Positions 53,117 through 61,262 of a stretch of 64,000 nucleotides of DNA are shown in pieces. Made by a program: the position numbers and the translations under genes. The stretch comes from Prochlorococcus sp. scB243_495L20. Its GTDB lineage: Bacteria > Cyanobacteriota > Cyanobacteriia > PCC-6307 > Cyanobiaceae. The notes under the pieces are model-generated. The model did not search any database, was not told the DNA's origin, and saw only the letters and a list, made by a program, of their open reading frames with translations. The stretch's first letter is position 1. Every line of letters begins with the position of its first letter. Location: the NCBI GenBank assembly GCA_000634215.1, contig JFLX01000001.1, positions 248,001-312,000 of the forward strand. Direction: 5' to 3'.

Positions 53117-53767
53117 TCAAATTTTTTTGTAATGAATATGGATTTCATTATTCATTAAATTTTTAACTGATTTTATTTCCCAAAGTCTTTTGAGATTAAA
53201 AATCTCATTTGTTTTTTCTGGAGGGATCCATGTATATTTACCTCCAATAATTTGTGGAATTATTGTAATTTTTATATCTGTTATTAGATCCTCTTTTATG
53301 AATGAATTTATAAGTTTTGCACCTCCTAAAAGAGCTAGATCATTTATCCCTTGTTTTTTAAGTGAAATTAAAGTTTTACTCCATGAATCTTTGAAAAAGA
53401 GTTGTTTCTCGAAGTCATTATTTGACGAATTATCAACTTTACTTGAGCTTATTAGCCATCTTCTAATTGGTTGACGAAAGTATTTCCAATTACTGTTAAA
53501 TTTTTTGCTATTTGAAGCAACTATAGAAATTGGTTGTTTTTTTGATATTGTTACTTCATCGTTACCATTGAGATTTTTAATTAGGTAAGTTGATTGATGA
53601 GCTATTAAAGTACCTAAACCAAAAATGGTGGCGTCAACCATTGATAAGTGTTGATTTAACATTTTTTTATCTTCTTCGCTTCCAAGATGCGATTCTCCAC
53701 CTCCAGGAAATGCAATTCTCCCATCAAGACTAGATGCTATAACAATTATTACTCTTGGGATACTCAA
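53117..53767 (-). CDS. RibD C-terminal/DHFR-like reductase
   Basis: This 216-aa NADPH-dependent reductase-like protein resembles the reductase half of RibD. PRVIIVIASSLDGRIAFPGGGESHLG contains the S-x-D-G-x-I strand motif, DATIFGLGTLIAHQSTYL the cofactor-proximal motif, and LALLGGAKLINSFIKEDLITDIKITIIPQIIGG the C-terminal signature. No deaminase domain is present. It may act in riboflavin or pterin reduction. Its first 4 bases overlap the end of the PTPS gene, so the two are translationally coupled. Confidence 0.82.
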   Translation of the reverse strand: MSIPRVIIVIASSLDGRIAFPGGGESHLGSEEDKKMLNQHLSMVDATIFGLGTLIAHQSTYLIKNLNGNDEVTISKKQPISIVASNSKKFNSNWKYFRQPIRRWLISSSKVDNSSNNDFEKQLFFKDSWSKTLISLKKQGINDLALLGGAKLINSFIKEDLITDIKITIIPQIIGGKYTWIPPEKTNEIFNLKRLWEIKSVKNLMNNEIHIHYKKI

Positions 53768-54690
53768 GTTTGTGAAACTAAACTATTTTCAAGTTTTAAC
53801 TTCAATGAATTGGTTAGCTTTTGATCAACATAAATTTCTGCTGCATTATTTGGGCTCTCTTGGAGTCTTATTTTGTGTAATGTTGCACCAAGATCATGTA
53901 TTGGATTTTTAAGAATATCAGAAATATATAAAGCTATATTTTCAGCAGTTGGAACACAATTCTGGAAAAATTCGATGTCTTTATTTAGAAAAGTATGATC
54001 TAGTTGTTCAACAACCAAATCATTAATTATCTCCTGGAGCGCAGATAAGTCGCAAACCATTCCCGTTCTTTTATCAATGTCTCCTTTTACAGTTATATCG
54101 ACAAGATAGTTATGACCATGTCCATTAACTCTGGCACATTTCCCATAGATTTTTTTATTTTCATCAAAGGAAATCTCTTCTTTTGCAAGTCTATGAGCGG
54201 CTGCAAAATGAGTTTGTACTGTTAAAAATGCTTCCATGTTTTTTCCAAAATAATCTGCCCATAAATTTGGGTTTTCATAAAGCCTTAGATTTGTAAGAGG
54301 TAAATCATCCTTTAGACGACTCCAAATAACCTTTACTAATGCTTCAGTTGTGGGAAGTATACCTTCTCGATTATTAACATTAAATTCAGGCCAGACATCA
54401 TTTAAAAAACGAAAATCTAATTGTCCAGTAACTTTATCTTTAATAGAATGTTTTACATCAGAGAGATTTAGTACCATTCCATCAGAGTCTAGTTCTCCAC
54501 CCATTGAAACAATAAGTTCATAATTATGACCATGACCTGGTGCAATACTGCAATTTCCAAAAAGAGATAAATTTTCTTCTGGGGTTTTTTCAGGAAGCCA
54601 ATAACGATGACTAGAACTAAAGCAGGCACGTCGAGTTATGACGCATTCACGTCCTTTTCCATGTAATGGTTTGGATTGTGTAGAAGTCAT
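53764..54690 (-). CDS. Tandem PTPS/QueD (6-pyruvoyl- or 6-carboxytetrahydropterin synthase) protein
   Basis: This 308-aa protein is two PTPS domains in tandem. Domain 1 has zinc ligands H28, H53 and H55 (GHGHNY), Cys47 and E139 (LYENP). Domain 2 has H166, H191 and H193, Cys185 and E278. The catalytic D-H of LDHxxLN is intact in domain 2 (QLDHTFLN, H232) but reads QLDFRFLN in domain 1, replacing His by Phe. PTPS-family enzymes convert dihydroneopterin triphosphate to pterins or the queuosine precursor. Domain 2 is probably the active one. It is the first gene of a cluster with a RibD-like reductase. Confidence 0.88.
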   Translation of the reverse strand: MTSTQSKPLHGKGRECVITRRACFSSSHRYWLPEKTPEENLSLFGNCSIAPGHGHNYELIVSMGGELDSDGMVLNLSDVKHSIKDKVTGQLDFRFLNDVWPEFNVNNREGILPTTEALVKVIWSRLKDDLPLTNLRLYENPNLWADYFGKNMEAFLTVQTHFAAAHRLAKEEISFDENKKIYGKCARVNGHGHNYLVDITVKGDIDKRTGMVCDLSALQEIINDLVVEQLDHTFLNKDIEFFQNCVPTAENIALYISDILKNPIHDLGATLHKIRLQESPNNAAEIYVDQKLTNSLKLKLENSLVSQT

Positions 54691-54740
54691 AACTTTCTGC
54701 GATAATACTATCTTAAGGTTTTAAATACGCTTTTGTCTTT

Positions 54741-55298
54741 ATGGAACAATCCATTATCAAAAAAATAGTTCATACTTTAAAGGGCAGAAGCATATTTTTA
54801 ATAGGAATGATGGGTTCTGGTAAGTCACAAACCGGTTTGAAGCTGGCTGAATTATTGAAGTATAAATATATTGATTTAGATAAGTTAATAGAGAAGTTGG
54901 CAAAAAAATCTATCAATCAAATTTTTAATGATGAAGGAGAAAATATTTTCCGTGAATTAGAAGCAAGCTGCCTTAAAGAAACTATCAAAATTCCTTCATT
55001 AGTAATCTCTACTGGGGGAGGAATAGTTACCAAATCGGAAAACTGGGGAATCTTAAGGCAGGGAATAACTGCTTGGATAGATCTCGACAAAGATATAGCA
55101 ATTGAAAGATTGAAAAATGAAATTGAAAATAGACCACTTCTTCAGGGAAAGAATCTAAATAATTTATATATGAGCATTTTTCAATCAAGAGAAAATTTGT
55201 ATTCTCAAGCAGATTTAAGAATTCAAGTAAAAAGGGAAAATATTGAAGAAGTCGCTATGAAAATAATTAATGCAATTCATAAAGAAATAATTTGTTAA
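54741..55298 (+). CDS. aroK: Shikimate kinase
   Basis: This 185-aa kinase phosphorylates shikimate in aromatic amino-acid synthesis. Walker A GMMGSGKSQTG is near residue 22, the shikimate-binding DLDKLIEK follows, and FRELEASCL and VISTGGGIV carry the conserved arginine and glycines. ENRPLLQGKN holds the lid arginine. ATG 54741 gives the usual length. It diverges from the PTPS gene; its 3' end overlaps the CRR7 gene by 4 bases. Confidence 0.95.
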   Translation: MEQSIIKKIVHTLKGRSIFLIGMMGSGKSQTGLKLAELLKYKYIDLDKLIEKLAKKSINQIFNDEGENIFRELEASCLKETIKIPSLVISTGGGIVTKSENWGILRQGITAWIDLDKDIAIERLKNEIENRPLLQGKNLNNLYMSIFQSRENLYSQADLRIQVKRENIEEVAMKIINAIHKEIIC

Positions 55299-55552
55299 TC
55301 TGGTTCAATTCTTACTGCAAACCATTTGATAACGTATCCTAATTTTATTTCTAATTCATAAGTGCTTTCTAATAATTCTTCAAAAAATTCCTGATCAGGA
55401 TCTTCTATATTTTGATATATTGTTTGTGTTTCTGTCTTACTGAGCCAATTCTTCAACCATAAAATTGCTTCTTGCTTTGATACAATTTTTTCTTTTGAAT
55501 CTGGCTCTAATAATACATAATGATCTGATGCTCTTATTAGTGGATTTGACAT
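55295..55552 (-). CDS. CRR7 family protein (chlororespiratory reduction 7)
   Basis: The 85-aa protein matches CHLORORESPIRATORY REDUCTION 7 in length and pattern. The N-terminal RASDHYVLLEPDSKEKIVSKQEAI is followed by the C-terminal ESTYELEIKLGYVIKWFAVRIE, in place of the family's usual W-Y-A-V-R-L-E. In plants CRR7 helps assemble the NDH-1 (NDH) complex; a similar role in cyanobacteria is inferred. ndhO in the same window agrees with NDH-1 function but is distant. Confidence 0.75.
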   Translation of the reverse strand: MSNPLIRASDHYVLLEPDSKEKIVSKQEAILWLKNWLSKTETQTIYQNIEDPDQEFFEELLESTYELEIKLGYVIKWFAVRIEPD

Positions 55553-55553
55553 A

Positions 55554-56261
55554 ATGAAGATTCTTCTTGGATTAATTCTTTGCTTGATTTTTCAAGGAAT
55601 TTTTTTAGAAAGTTCTTTTGCTTTTATAAATTATAATGTACGAGAGTTTTTGGAAAATCGTGTAAATCAATGGCCAGAATTAGATTTACCAAATTTTAAA
55701 TTGTCGGATACTTCTAAGGATTTAATTTATCCTAAATGGTTCGAGGGGAACTGGCTTGTGACTTCTCAAGATATAATTAATGATTCAGAAGAGCCAGTTA
55801 TTTATAAAGTAAATTTCTTTAAGAATGATTCAGATTTAGTTGTCGGTAATCGTGCAAAAAATTCTGAATCTATTGGAAAAGCAATATTTGGTGATACCTT
55901 AATCAAGGTTGTAAATGATCCTCAATCTATTAATAATCAAATTACTTATTTAAAAGATGATTTTTATATCGATTCAAGAATTACAGGAAGAAATCAGATC
56001 CAAAGTGATGATATTTTTTTCGCAGATGAGCTGGTTATACAAACTGCACACAGGCCAGGTGCTTCAAGGATTAATCAGGTAGAGACCATTAGTAAATTTC
56101 AAAAATGTTCCGAAGAAATATTGGAAGTTGATAACTCAATCAAACCATCAATTTGTGGAGTGCAATATGTTGCTTCTTATGGTTCAAAAGTTGGTGATCC
56201 TTCTATTCATGCTATAAAAACAAATAAATATAAATTGAAGTTTGAATTTATTGAGAGTTAG
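55554..56261 (+). CDS. Secreted lumenal/periplasmic protein, DUF6816-like
   Basis: The 235-aa protein has a clear signal peptide (MKILLGLILCLIFQGIFLESSFA). The mature part contains DLIYPKWFEGNWLVTSQ, matching a family known from cyanobacteria and plastids (DUF6816-like), with a lipocalin-like all-beta core. AHRPGASRINQVETISKF and ICGVQYVASYGSKVGDPSIHA are further conserved-looking blocks. Two cysteines (KCSE and SICG) could form a disulfide. The function is unknown. Its start is 2 bases from the divergent CRR7 start. Confidence 0.6.
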   Translation: MKILLGLILCLIFQGIFLESSFAFINYNVREFLENRVNQWPELDLPNFKLSDTSKDLIYPKWFEGNWLVTSQDIINDSEEPVIYKVNFFKNDSDLVVGNRAKNSESIGKAIFGDTLIKVVNDPQSINNQITYLKDDFYIDSRITGRNQIQSDDIFFADELVIQTAHRPGASRINQVETISKFQKCSEEILEVDNSIKPSICGVQYVASYGSKVGDPSIHAIKTNKYKLKFEFIES

Positions 56262-56973
56262 CACTAAAAAGATATTCTTCTAAGTTGTTCCTCCAAATGA
56301 AAAGATTTTCTAAATAAGGGTTGTTTATGTATTCTTGGCTTCCCTCTCCTGAAAGAATTGGTCCTGCAGACTTTGGAAATTTAAGAAGGGATAATTGAGC
56401 AGCAATTGAAATATCTGCAATTGATAAACTATCTCCAACTAAATATTTCTTATTGATCAAGGATTTTGATAAAGCTTCCAGTAATTTTTGGAGTTCTAAA
56501 TTATCTTTAGAAGACAAAACTACATTAGAAATTTTACTAAGATTTTCAAAAGGTAATTTATCAACAATACTTTTAACTGCAGAAGGTATTTCTTCTGGAA
56601 GTAATGCAGTTCTTAGCTGTGGATTTTCAATTGCAGATTTTATTAAAGCTTTTCTACAAGTTGTAGCCATTGTAGTATCTGCCCAGTCTTCAATTAGTTT
56701 GCATTGTGCAAAGAATATTGGATCCTCAGGAAAAAGTGGATTGTTGTCATTTTTTTTATCTATATATTCGCAAATGGTTGAAGAGTCATTAATAACTTGA
56801 TCATTACTATCGACTATTACAGGTACTTGTTTTTGACCTGATAATTTAAAGATTTCAAATTGGCCTATTCCAGGGGTAACTTCTTCAACTCGATATTGTA
56901 GTTTTTTTGCATGAAGAGCCATTCTTGTTTTTAAACAAAAAGCACTATGCCTAAATTGATATAATGTAATCAT
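56248..56973 (-). CDS. Glutathione S-transferase family protein
   Basis: The 241-aa protein has an N-terminal thioredoxin-fold domain (residues 1-80, with SAFCLKTRMALHAKK, GQKQVPVIVDS and NDSSTICEYID) and a helical C-terminal domain containing KYLVGDSLSIADISIAAQLS, the conserved N-capping box. The FC before LKTR suggests an Omega/Ser-Cys type site. Substrates are unknown. It converges on the DUF6816-like gene with a 14-base overlap. Confidence 0.9.
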   Translation of the reverse strand: MITLYQFRHSAFCLKTRMALHAKKLQYRVEEVTPGIGQFEIFKLSGQKQVPVIVDSNDQVINDSSTICEYIDKKNDNNPLFPEDPIFFAQCKLIEDWADTTMATTCRKALIKSAIENPQLRTALLPEEIPSAVKSIVDKLPFENLSKISNVVLSSKDNLELQKLLEALSKSLINKKYLVGDSLSIADISIAAQLSLLKFPKSAGPILSGEGSQEYINNPYLENLFIWRNNLEEYLFSANSQ

Positions 56974-57027
56974 GCTGTTTAATGTTTGTTAAAACTTAGC
57001 TAAAAAAGTATTCTATTTGTGGAGCTG

Positions 57028-57237
57028 ATGGGCGAATTTTTCTCTAATGTTGCAAGATATCCAAAGTATTTGATATCTATCATTGTAGGGGGACTTGTTG
57101 CTTTGCTTGAACCTTTATTCAAGAATAGATCAAATCCACTCACAATAGTAGGTTTGATATCTTCTGTCTTAAGTGCTTTCATAACTGTTTATTTTGTCTT
57201 GCAAGCGATGACAAATCCAATAAATTTACAACCATAA
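57028..57237 (+). CDS. DUF751 (Ycf33) family membrane protein
   Basis: ATG 57028 gives 69 aa starting MGEFFSNVARYPKYL, the typical Ycf33/DUF751 N-terminus. GGAG at 57020-57023 serves as Shine-Dalgarno, so the in-frame GTG at 57019 is not used. Two membrane helices follow (ISIIVGGLVALLEPLF and VGLISSVLSAFITVYFVL). Conserved in cyanobacteria and plastids, possibly linked to photosynthetic electron flow. Its stop overlaps the rbfA ATG by one base, so the genes are coupled. Confidence 0.82.
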   Translation: MGEFFSNVARYPKYLISIIVGGLVALLEPLFKNRSNPLTIVGLISSVLSAFITVYFVLQAMTNPINLQP

Positions 57238-57629
57238 TGCCAAATAATTACCGTCTTGCAAAAGTTTCTTCTCTTTTGAAGAAAGAAATAACCCTTATTT
57301 TGCAGAATGATTTAGAAAATGATCTTATTAGAGATCATTTCGTCAATATTTCTAAGATTGATTTATCAGGTGATTTGCAACACTGTAAAATTTATATAAC
57401 TTCAACTGCTCAAGAGAAAGTGAGGAAAGAAATTGTATCAAACTTGAATACTGCTAAAAGTTCTATAAGGCATAGTTTAGGAAAAAGAATTGAGATGAGA
57501 AGAGTTCCAGAGATAATTTTTAAAGACGATGTTGTTCTTGATAAAGGCTTATCAGTCTTGAAACTTCTCGATGAATTAAAAAATAAAAATCAAAATGATA
57601 ATGTTGAGGACAAGGATGCCAAAATTTGA
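57237..57629 (+). CDS. rbfA: Ribosome-binding factor A
   Basis: The 130-aa protein binds the 30S subunit during 16S rRNA maturation, important at low temperature. KH-like fold marks include NNYRLAKVSSLLKKEITLIL near the start, HFVNISKIDLSGDLQHCKIYI, and RHSLGKRIEMRRVPEIIFKDD with the late KLLDELK. The tail is Asp/Asn-rich. It sits inside a coupled DUF751-rbfA-hemD unit; the hemD start overlaps its end. Confidence 0.94.
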   Translation: MPNNYRLAKVSSLLKKEITLILQNDLENDLIRDHFVNISKIDLSGDLQHCKIYITSTAQEKVRKEIVSNLNTAKSSIRHSLGKRIEMRRVPEIIFKDDVVLDKGLSVLKLLDELKNKNQNDNVEDKDAKI

Positions 57630-58413
57630 TCTACCCCTTGATCAAAGAAATATAATTATTACTCGGTCAAAAGAAGGGATATTGGATATAAAAAAGATAT
57701 TCACAAGCAAGGGCGCTAATGTATTTGATTTACCTGCATTAAGCATTGCTGATCCTGATGATTTGAATCCTCTTGATGAAGCATTAAATCAAATAAATGA
57801 TTTTCATTGGATTATTTTTTCCAGTAGTAATGGGATCAAATTTGTGGATAAAAGACTTAAATACTTTAATAGTTCATTAAAAGAATGTTCTAAAAAAACA
57901 AAAATCGCCGTAGTCGGAGAAAAAACCTCAAGAACTCTTGATGATTTTGGGATTAAGGCTGATTTCATACCTCCAGAATTTGTTGCTGAAAGTTTAATTG
58001 ATAATTTCCCAGTATCTGGTTATGGACTTCGAGTTTTTGTACCAAGAGTTCAAACAGGTGGTAGGGATTTAATAGCAGATCAATTTAGAAAGGCTGGTTC
58101 TCGTGTATTTGAGGTTGCTGCATATGAAACTAGATGTCCTGACTCAATACCGGAAGAAACAATAGATATTATTTCTAATCGAAAAGTCGATGCAATTATG
58201 TTCTCAAGCGGTAAAACCGTAGTAAATGCTGCTTTTTTACTAGAAAAAAACCTTGGTAAACAATGGTTAGAATATTTTGATCGAATTAAGTTATTAACTA
58301 TTGGACCTCAGACAACAAAAATATGTAACAAGATTTTTGGAAGAGTTGATTGTCAGGCACAAAAATATACTTTTGAAGGACTACTAGATGTAGCAATTAA
58401 TATTTTTAATTAG
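57616..58413 (+). CDS. hemD: Uroporphyrinogen-III synthase
   Basis: This 265-aa HemD enzyme closes and isomerises the linear tetrapyrrole on the route to heme and chlorophyll. Two alpha/beta domains are joined by flexible strands. Segments are NIIITRSKEGILDIKKIF, DFHWIIFSSSNGIKFVDKRL (the SxNG-type loop), AVVGEKTSRTLDDFGI, FEVAAYETRCPD and DAIMFSSGKTVVNAAFLL. ATG 57616, with GAGGACAAGG upstream, is preferred over an ATG at 57595 that extends further into rbfA. It overlaps rbfA by 14 bases. Confidence 0.92.
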   Translation: MPKFDLPLDQRNIIITRSKEGILDIKKIFTSKGANVFDLPALSIADPDDLNPLDEALNQINDFHWIIFSSSNGIKFVDKRLKYFNSSLKECSKKTKIAVVGEKTSRTLDDFGIKADFIPPEFVAESLIDNFPVSGYGLRVFVPRVQTGGRDLIADQFRKAGSRVFEVAAYETRCPDSIPEETIDIISNRKVDAIMFSSGKTVVNAAFLLEKNLGKQWLEYFDRIKLLTIGPQTTKICNKIFGRVDCQAQKYTFEGLLDVAINIFN

Positions 58414-58876
58414 AAAAATTTTTTGTATAGTTCTTTTCAACTAAATCTTTGAACCGATCAATATTGGCCTGCAATTCGTTTGTAACCATTTTTCCTAAAA
58501 TATTTTTTTCCATAAACCGAGCAATCATTTTCGGTAGTTCATAAGTTATTACTAAATTTACCGTTGTGATTTGATCAGTTTTACTTTCGAAAACTACTGA
58601 TCCTTCAGTTGGTAAACCTCCTATTGATTTCCATTTAAGTTTGCTTTTTTCAACCCTTTCTGTAATTTGAGCTTTCCATTTAAACCTAAAGCCATTAGCA
58701 GCTAAAGTCCATTCTGTTAAATCTGGTAACTTATTAGTTTCTTCGTCAACTGTTTTTACAGATTCAATCCAGCTCATCCAAAGCGACATTGAGTCTAAAT
58801 CGCTCCAAGTGTCCCATACATTTTCAAGAGGCGCATTAACTACTGTTATAACGTCATGTTTTAGCCAAGTACCCAT
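58406..58876 (-). CDS. SRPBCC (START-like) family protein
   Basis: The 156-aa protein has a START-like helix-grip fold for lipids or pigments: VITVVNAPLENVWDTWSDLDSMSLWMSWIESVKTVDEE near the N-terminus, then a beta sheet and a long C-terminal helix (FMEKNILGKMVTNELQANIDRFKDLVEK). These resemble cyclase/dehydrase-type SRPBCC proteins found next to carotenoid genes in cyanobacteria. It is 3 bases downstream of crtQ, so a link to carotenoids is plausible but unproven. Confidence 0.85.
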   Translation of the reverse strand: MGTWLKHDVITVVNAPLENVWDTWSDLDSMSLWMSWIESVKTVDEETNKLPDLTEWTLAANGFRFKWKAQITERVEKSKLKWKSIGGLPTEGSVVFESKTDQITTVNLVITYELPKMIARFMEKNILGKMVTNELQANIDRFKDLVEKNYTKNFSN

Positions 58877-58879
58877 GAA

Positions 58880-60334
58880 TTAACTTACTGCAAGATTTTT
58901 TGCTAATTCGGCTTTCTTCTCTAAAATTGCGGCGGCAGCTAAATGACCACTCATTGTAGCTCCCTCCATAGAATCTATATAATCTTGTTTTGTATAACTA
59001 CCAGCCATGAAGAAATTAGATATTGATGTTTTTTGATCGGGTCTGAAAGGTTCCATACCGGGAGCTTCTCTATAGAGTGATTGTGGAATTTGTACCACGT
59101 TACTCCAAAGCAATTTAAGGTTTTTTGAGGATGGGAATAGAAGACGAACCTCTTTATCAATTTCTTTTGTAATTCTTTCTGTGGATCTTCCCATCCATCT
59201 ATCGCCAGGAGTTAAAACACATTGGAGAAGCGATCCCATATCTTTTTTTCTATAGTCTGCTGGACTTGCTAGTGCTAAATCAGCAAAACAACTGAAAGAG
59301 GCATCAGCAGAATAAAGAAGATTATCTAGTCCAATTGGTTCGTTTCCAGTATTATCTTTTTGTAATTCAGTAACCCAACCGTCATATCTTAATTGGATTG
59401 TGGCAACAGCTACAGCTCTAAGTTTTTTTAAACCTTCAAATTCCTTAAATTGATACCATTCTTTTGGAATTATTTTTTTTATTCCAGGAACATCACAGGC
59501 AGCTAGAAATTTATCTGCAAACACTGCCTTAATTCCTTCAGGAGAAGATATTTTTAATTGATTTACTGAATAAGAGGAAGATTCCTGTTCATAAATGATT
59601 TCTTCTACCTTATGGTTAAGATGTATTTTTGCTCCTTTGTTTGTGATGTAGTCGACGATAGGTTGCGTTAACCACTTATGTGGGGAACCTTTTAAAAGAT
59701 TAAGTTTTGAGGCTTCTGTTTTTGAAGCAAACATCATGAATATAGTTAGCATGCATCTTGCTGAAATATCTTTGCAATTAATAAAACCTAATGCATACGC
59801 GATAGGATCCCACATTCTTTCTAAACTTTTTTCACTTCCACCATGGTTTAAAAACCATTCTTTAAAACTAATTCTATCTAGATCTCTAATTATTTTCATC
59901 GCGCCTTCATAGTCTATCAATCCTCTAACGATTGGACTTGTCCCTAAAGCCAAGGCATTTCTGAACTTATCTACCCAAGTGAGTTGTTCAGTGGTAAAAA
60001 AAGCTTTAAGTCCGTTGAATGGAGCACCTAAAGGGAATCTGAAGTCTAACGATTTTAAATTACCACCATTATTGATAAATAGATGAGTATGATCTTTCGG
60101 GAGTAAATTGTCTAAAGCTCCTACTTTTTTCATTAATTTAAACAGATTTGCATAATTGTAAAAAAATACATGTAAACCCATTTCTATGTGGTTGCCATCC
60201 TTATCTTCCCAACTTCCTACTTTACCTCCCCAAAATGACCTGCTCTCGAAAATTTCTACTTCGTGGCCTTCATCAACTAAATTGACTGCTGCTGTAAGAC
60301 CAGCTAATCCAGAACCAACTATTGCAATTTTCAC
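58880..60334 (-). CDS. crtQ: Zeta-carotene desaturase CrtQ (ZDS)
   Basis: This 484-aa FAD enzyme desaturates zeta-carotene towards lycopene. The FAD motif [28 protein letters not shown] is at residues 3-30. The plant/cyanobacterial ZDS pattern includes [24 protein letters not shown] and the C-terminal [22 protein letters not shown]. Carotenoids protect photosystems, in keeping with the HLIPs in the window. It is first in a minus-strand pair with the SRPBCC gene. Confidence 0.95.
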   Translation of the reverse strand: MKIAIVGSGLAGLTAAVNLVDEGHEVEIFESRSFWGGKVGSWEDKDGNHIEMGLHVFFYNYANLFKLMKKVGALDNLLPKDHTHLFINNGGNLKSLDFRFPLGAPFNGLKAFFTTEQLTWVDKFRNALALGTSPIVRGLIDYEGAMKIIRDLDRISFKEWFLNHGGSEKSLERMWDPIAYALGFINCKDISARCMLTIFMMFASKTEASKLNLLKGSPHKWLTQPIVDYITNKGAKIHLNHKVEEIIYEQESSSYSVNQLKISSPEGIKAVFADKFLAACDVPGIKKIIPKEWYQFKEFEGLKKLRAVAVATIQLRYDGWVTELQKDNTGNEPIGLDNLLYSADASFSCFADLALASPADYRKKDMGSLLQCVLTPGDRWMGRSTERITKEIDKEVRLLFPSSKNLKLLWSNVVQIPQSLYREAPGMEPFRPDQKTSISNFFMAGSYTKQDYIDSMEGATMSGHLAAAAILEKKAELAKNLAVS

Positions 60335-60433
60335 TTTTTCTTAAAATTATAACAAATCAAGTTTGGATAATGTTTGTTATGTGCATCATATCGCTTAAGT
60401 TTTTATATTATAAATAGTAGAAATCCCTCGTTT

Positions 60434-60826
60434 ATGGAAAATGTAGAAGTTAAACAGGAAATTAAAAATTCTGATGATGGTAAAGGTATCTTAATTACGA
60501 ATGATGCTATAGAACAAATTGCAAATTTATTGAAGGGCCAAAGTGATAAAAAAGCACTAAGGGTAGGAGTAAGATCTGGCGGTTGTAGTGGGATGAGTTA
60601 TACGATGGATTTTATAGGAACTGATGAAATAAATCCCGATGATAAAGTTTATGATTATTCATTAAAAGCTGATCAAAGCTTTCAAGTTGTTTGTGATCCT
60701 AAAAGTCTTTTATATATTTATGGAATGCAGCTAGATTTTAGTAAGGAATTAATTGGAGGTGGCTTTAACTTTGTAAATCCCAATGCTTCTCAAACTTGCG
60801 GTTGTGGAAGCTCATTTGCAGTTTAA
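60434..60826 (+). CDS. A-type Fe-S carrier (SufA/IscA/ErpA family)
   Basis: ATG 60434 gives 130 aa (MENVEVKQE); the open frame extends to a TTG at 60374 that is not likely to be used. The three cluster cysteines are in GGCSGMSY and the C-terminal CGCGSSFAV. The conserved VRSGGCSGMSYTMDFI and YIYGMQLDFSKELIGGGFNFVNPNASQTC are diagnostic. It may pass clusters to target enzymes with SufBCDS, which lie about 40 kb away. It is followed 6 bases later by the TPR gene. Confidence 0.94.
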   Translation: MENVEVKQEIKNSDDGKGILITNDAIEQIANLLKGQSDKKALRVGVRSGGCSGMSYTMDFIGTDEINPDDKVYDYSLKADQSFQVVCDPKSLLYIYGMQLDFSKELIGGGFNFVNPNASQTCGCGSSFAV

Positions 60827-60832
60827 TAAATA

Positions 60833-61261
60833 ATGAATAACGAAATTAATCCCATCGAAGAGGATTTTAATGCAGCTTTATCAAGATATAAAGCAGGGCA
60901 AGATTTAATTCCAATCGTTCAAGATTTTCAAAAAATTATACAGCAAATTCCAAATCATTTTGCTGCTTGGACTTGTTTATCATGGCTTCAATTACTTTTG
61001 AAAAATAATGAAGAAGCTTTGTCAGCTGCCAGACAAGCTGTTCGATTAAATCAGCAAGATCCACAAGCAAGAATGAATTTGTCTTTAGCTCTTTTGGCTA
61101 CCAATAATAAAGGTGTTAGGGATCATATTGAGTTAATAAAAAAAATGTCTATGATGATGCCAGATGTGAAAAGTGAGTTGAAAGAATCTGTTGAAGACGG
61201 ATTAAGTAGATATCCAGATTGGCCTGAGTTAACCAAAGTAAAAAAATGGTTGGAATTTTAA
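60833..61261 (+). CDS. Tetratricopeptide repeat protein
   Basis: The 142-aa soluble protein has about two to three TPR-like helix pairs, most clearly NHFAAWTCLSWLQLLLKNNEEALSAARQAVRLNQQDPQARMNLSLALLA (residues 42-88). TPRs mediate protein contacts. The C-terminal part ends in DWPELTKVKKWLEF. Found in cyanobacteria downstream of the A-type carrier, but no specific role is known. It precedes the LpxB-related gene by one base. Confidence 0.75.
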   Translation: MNNEINPIEEDFNAALSRYKAGQDLIPIVQDFQKIIQQIPNHFAAWTCLSWLQLLLKNNEEALSAARQAVRLNQQDPQARMNLSLALLATNNKGVRDHIELIKKMSMMMPDVKSELKESVEDGLSRYPDWPELTKVKKWLEF

Positions 61262-61262
61262 A

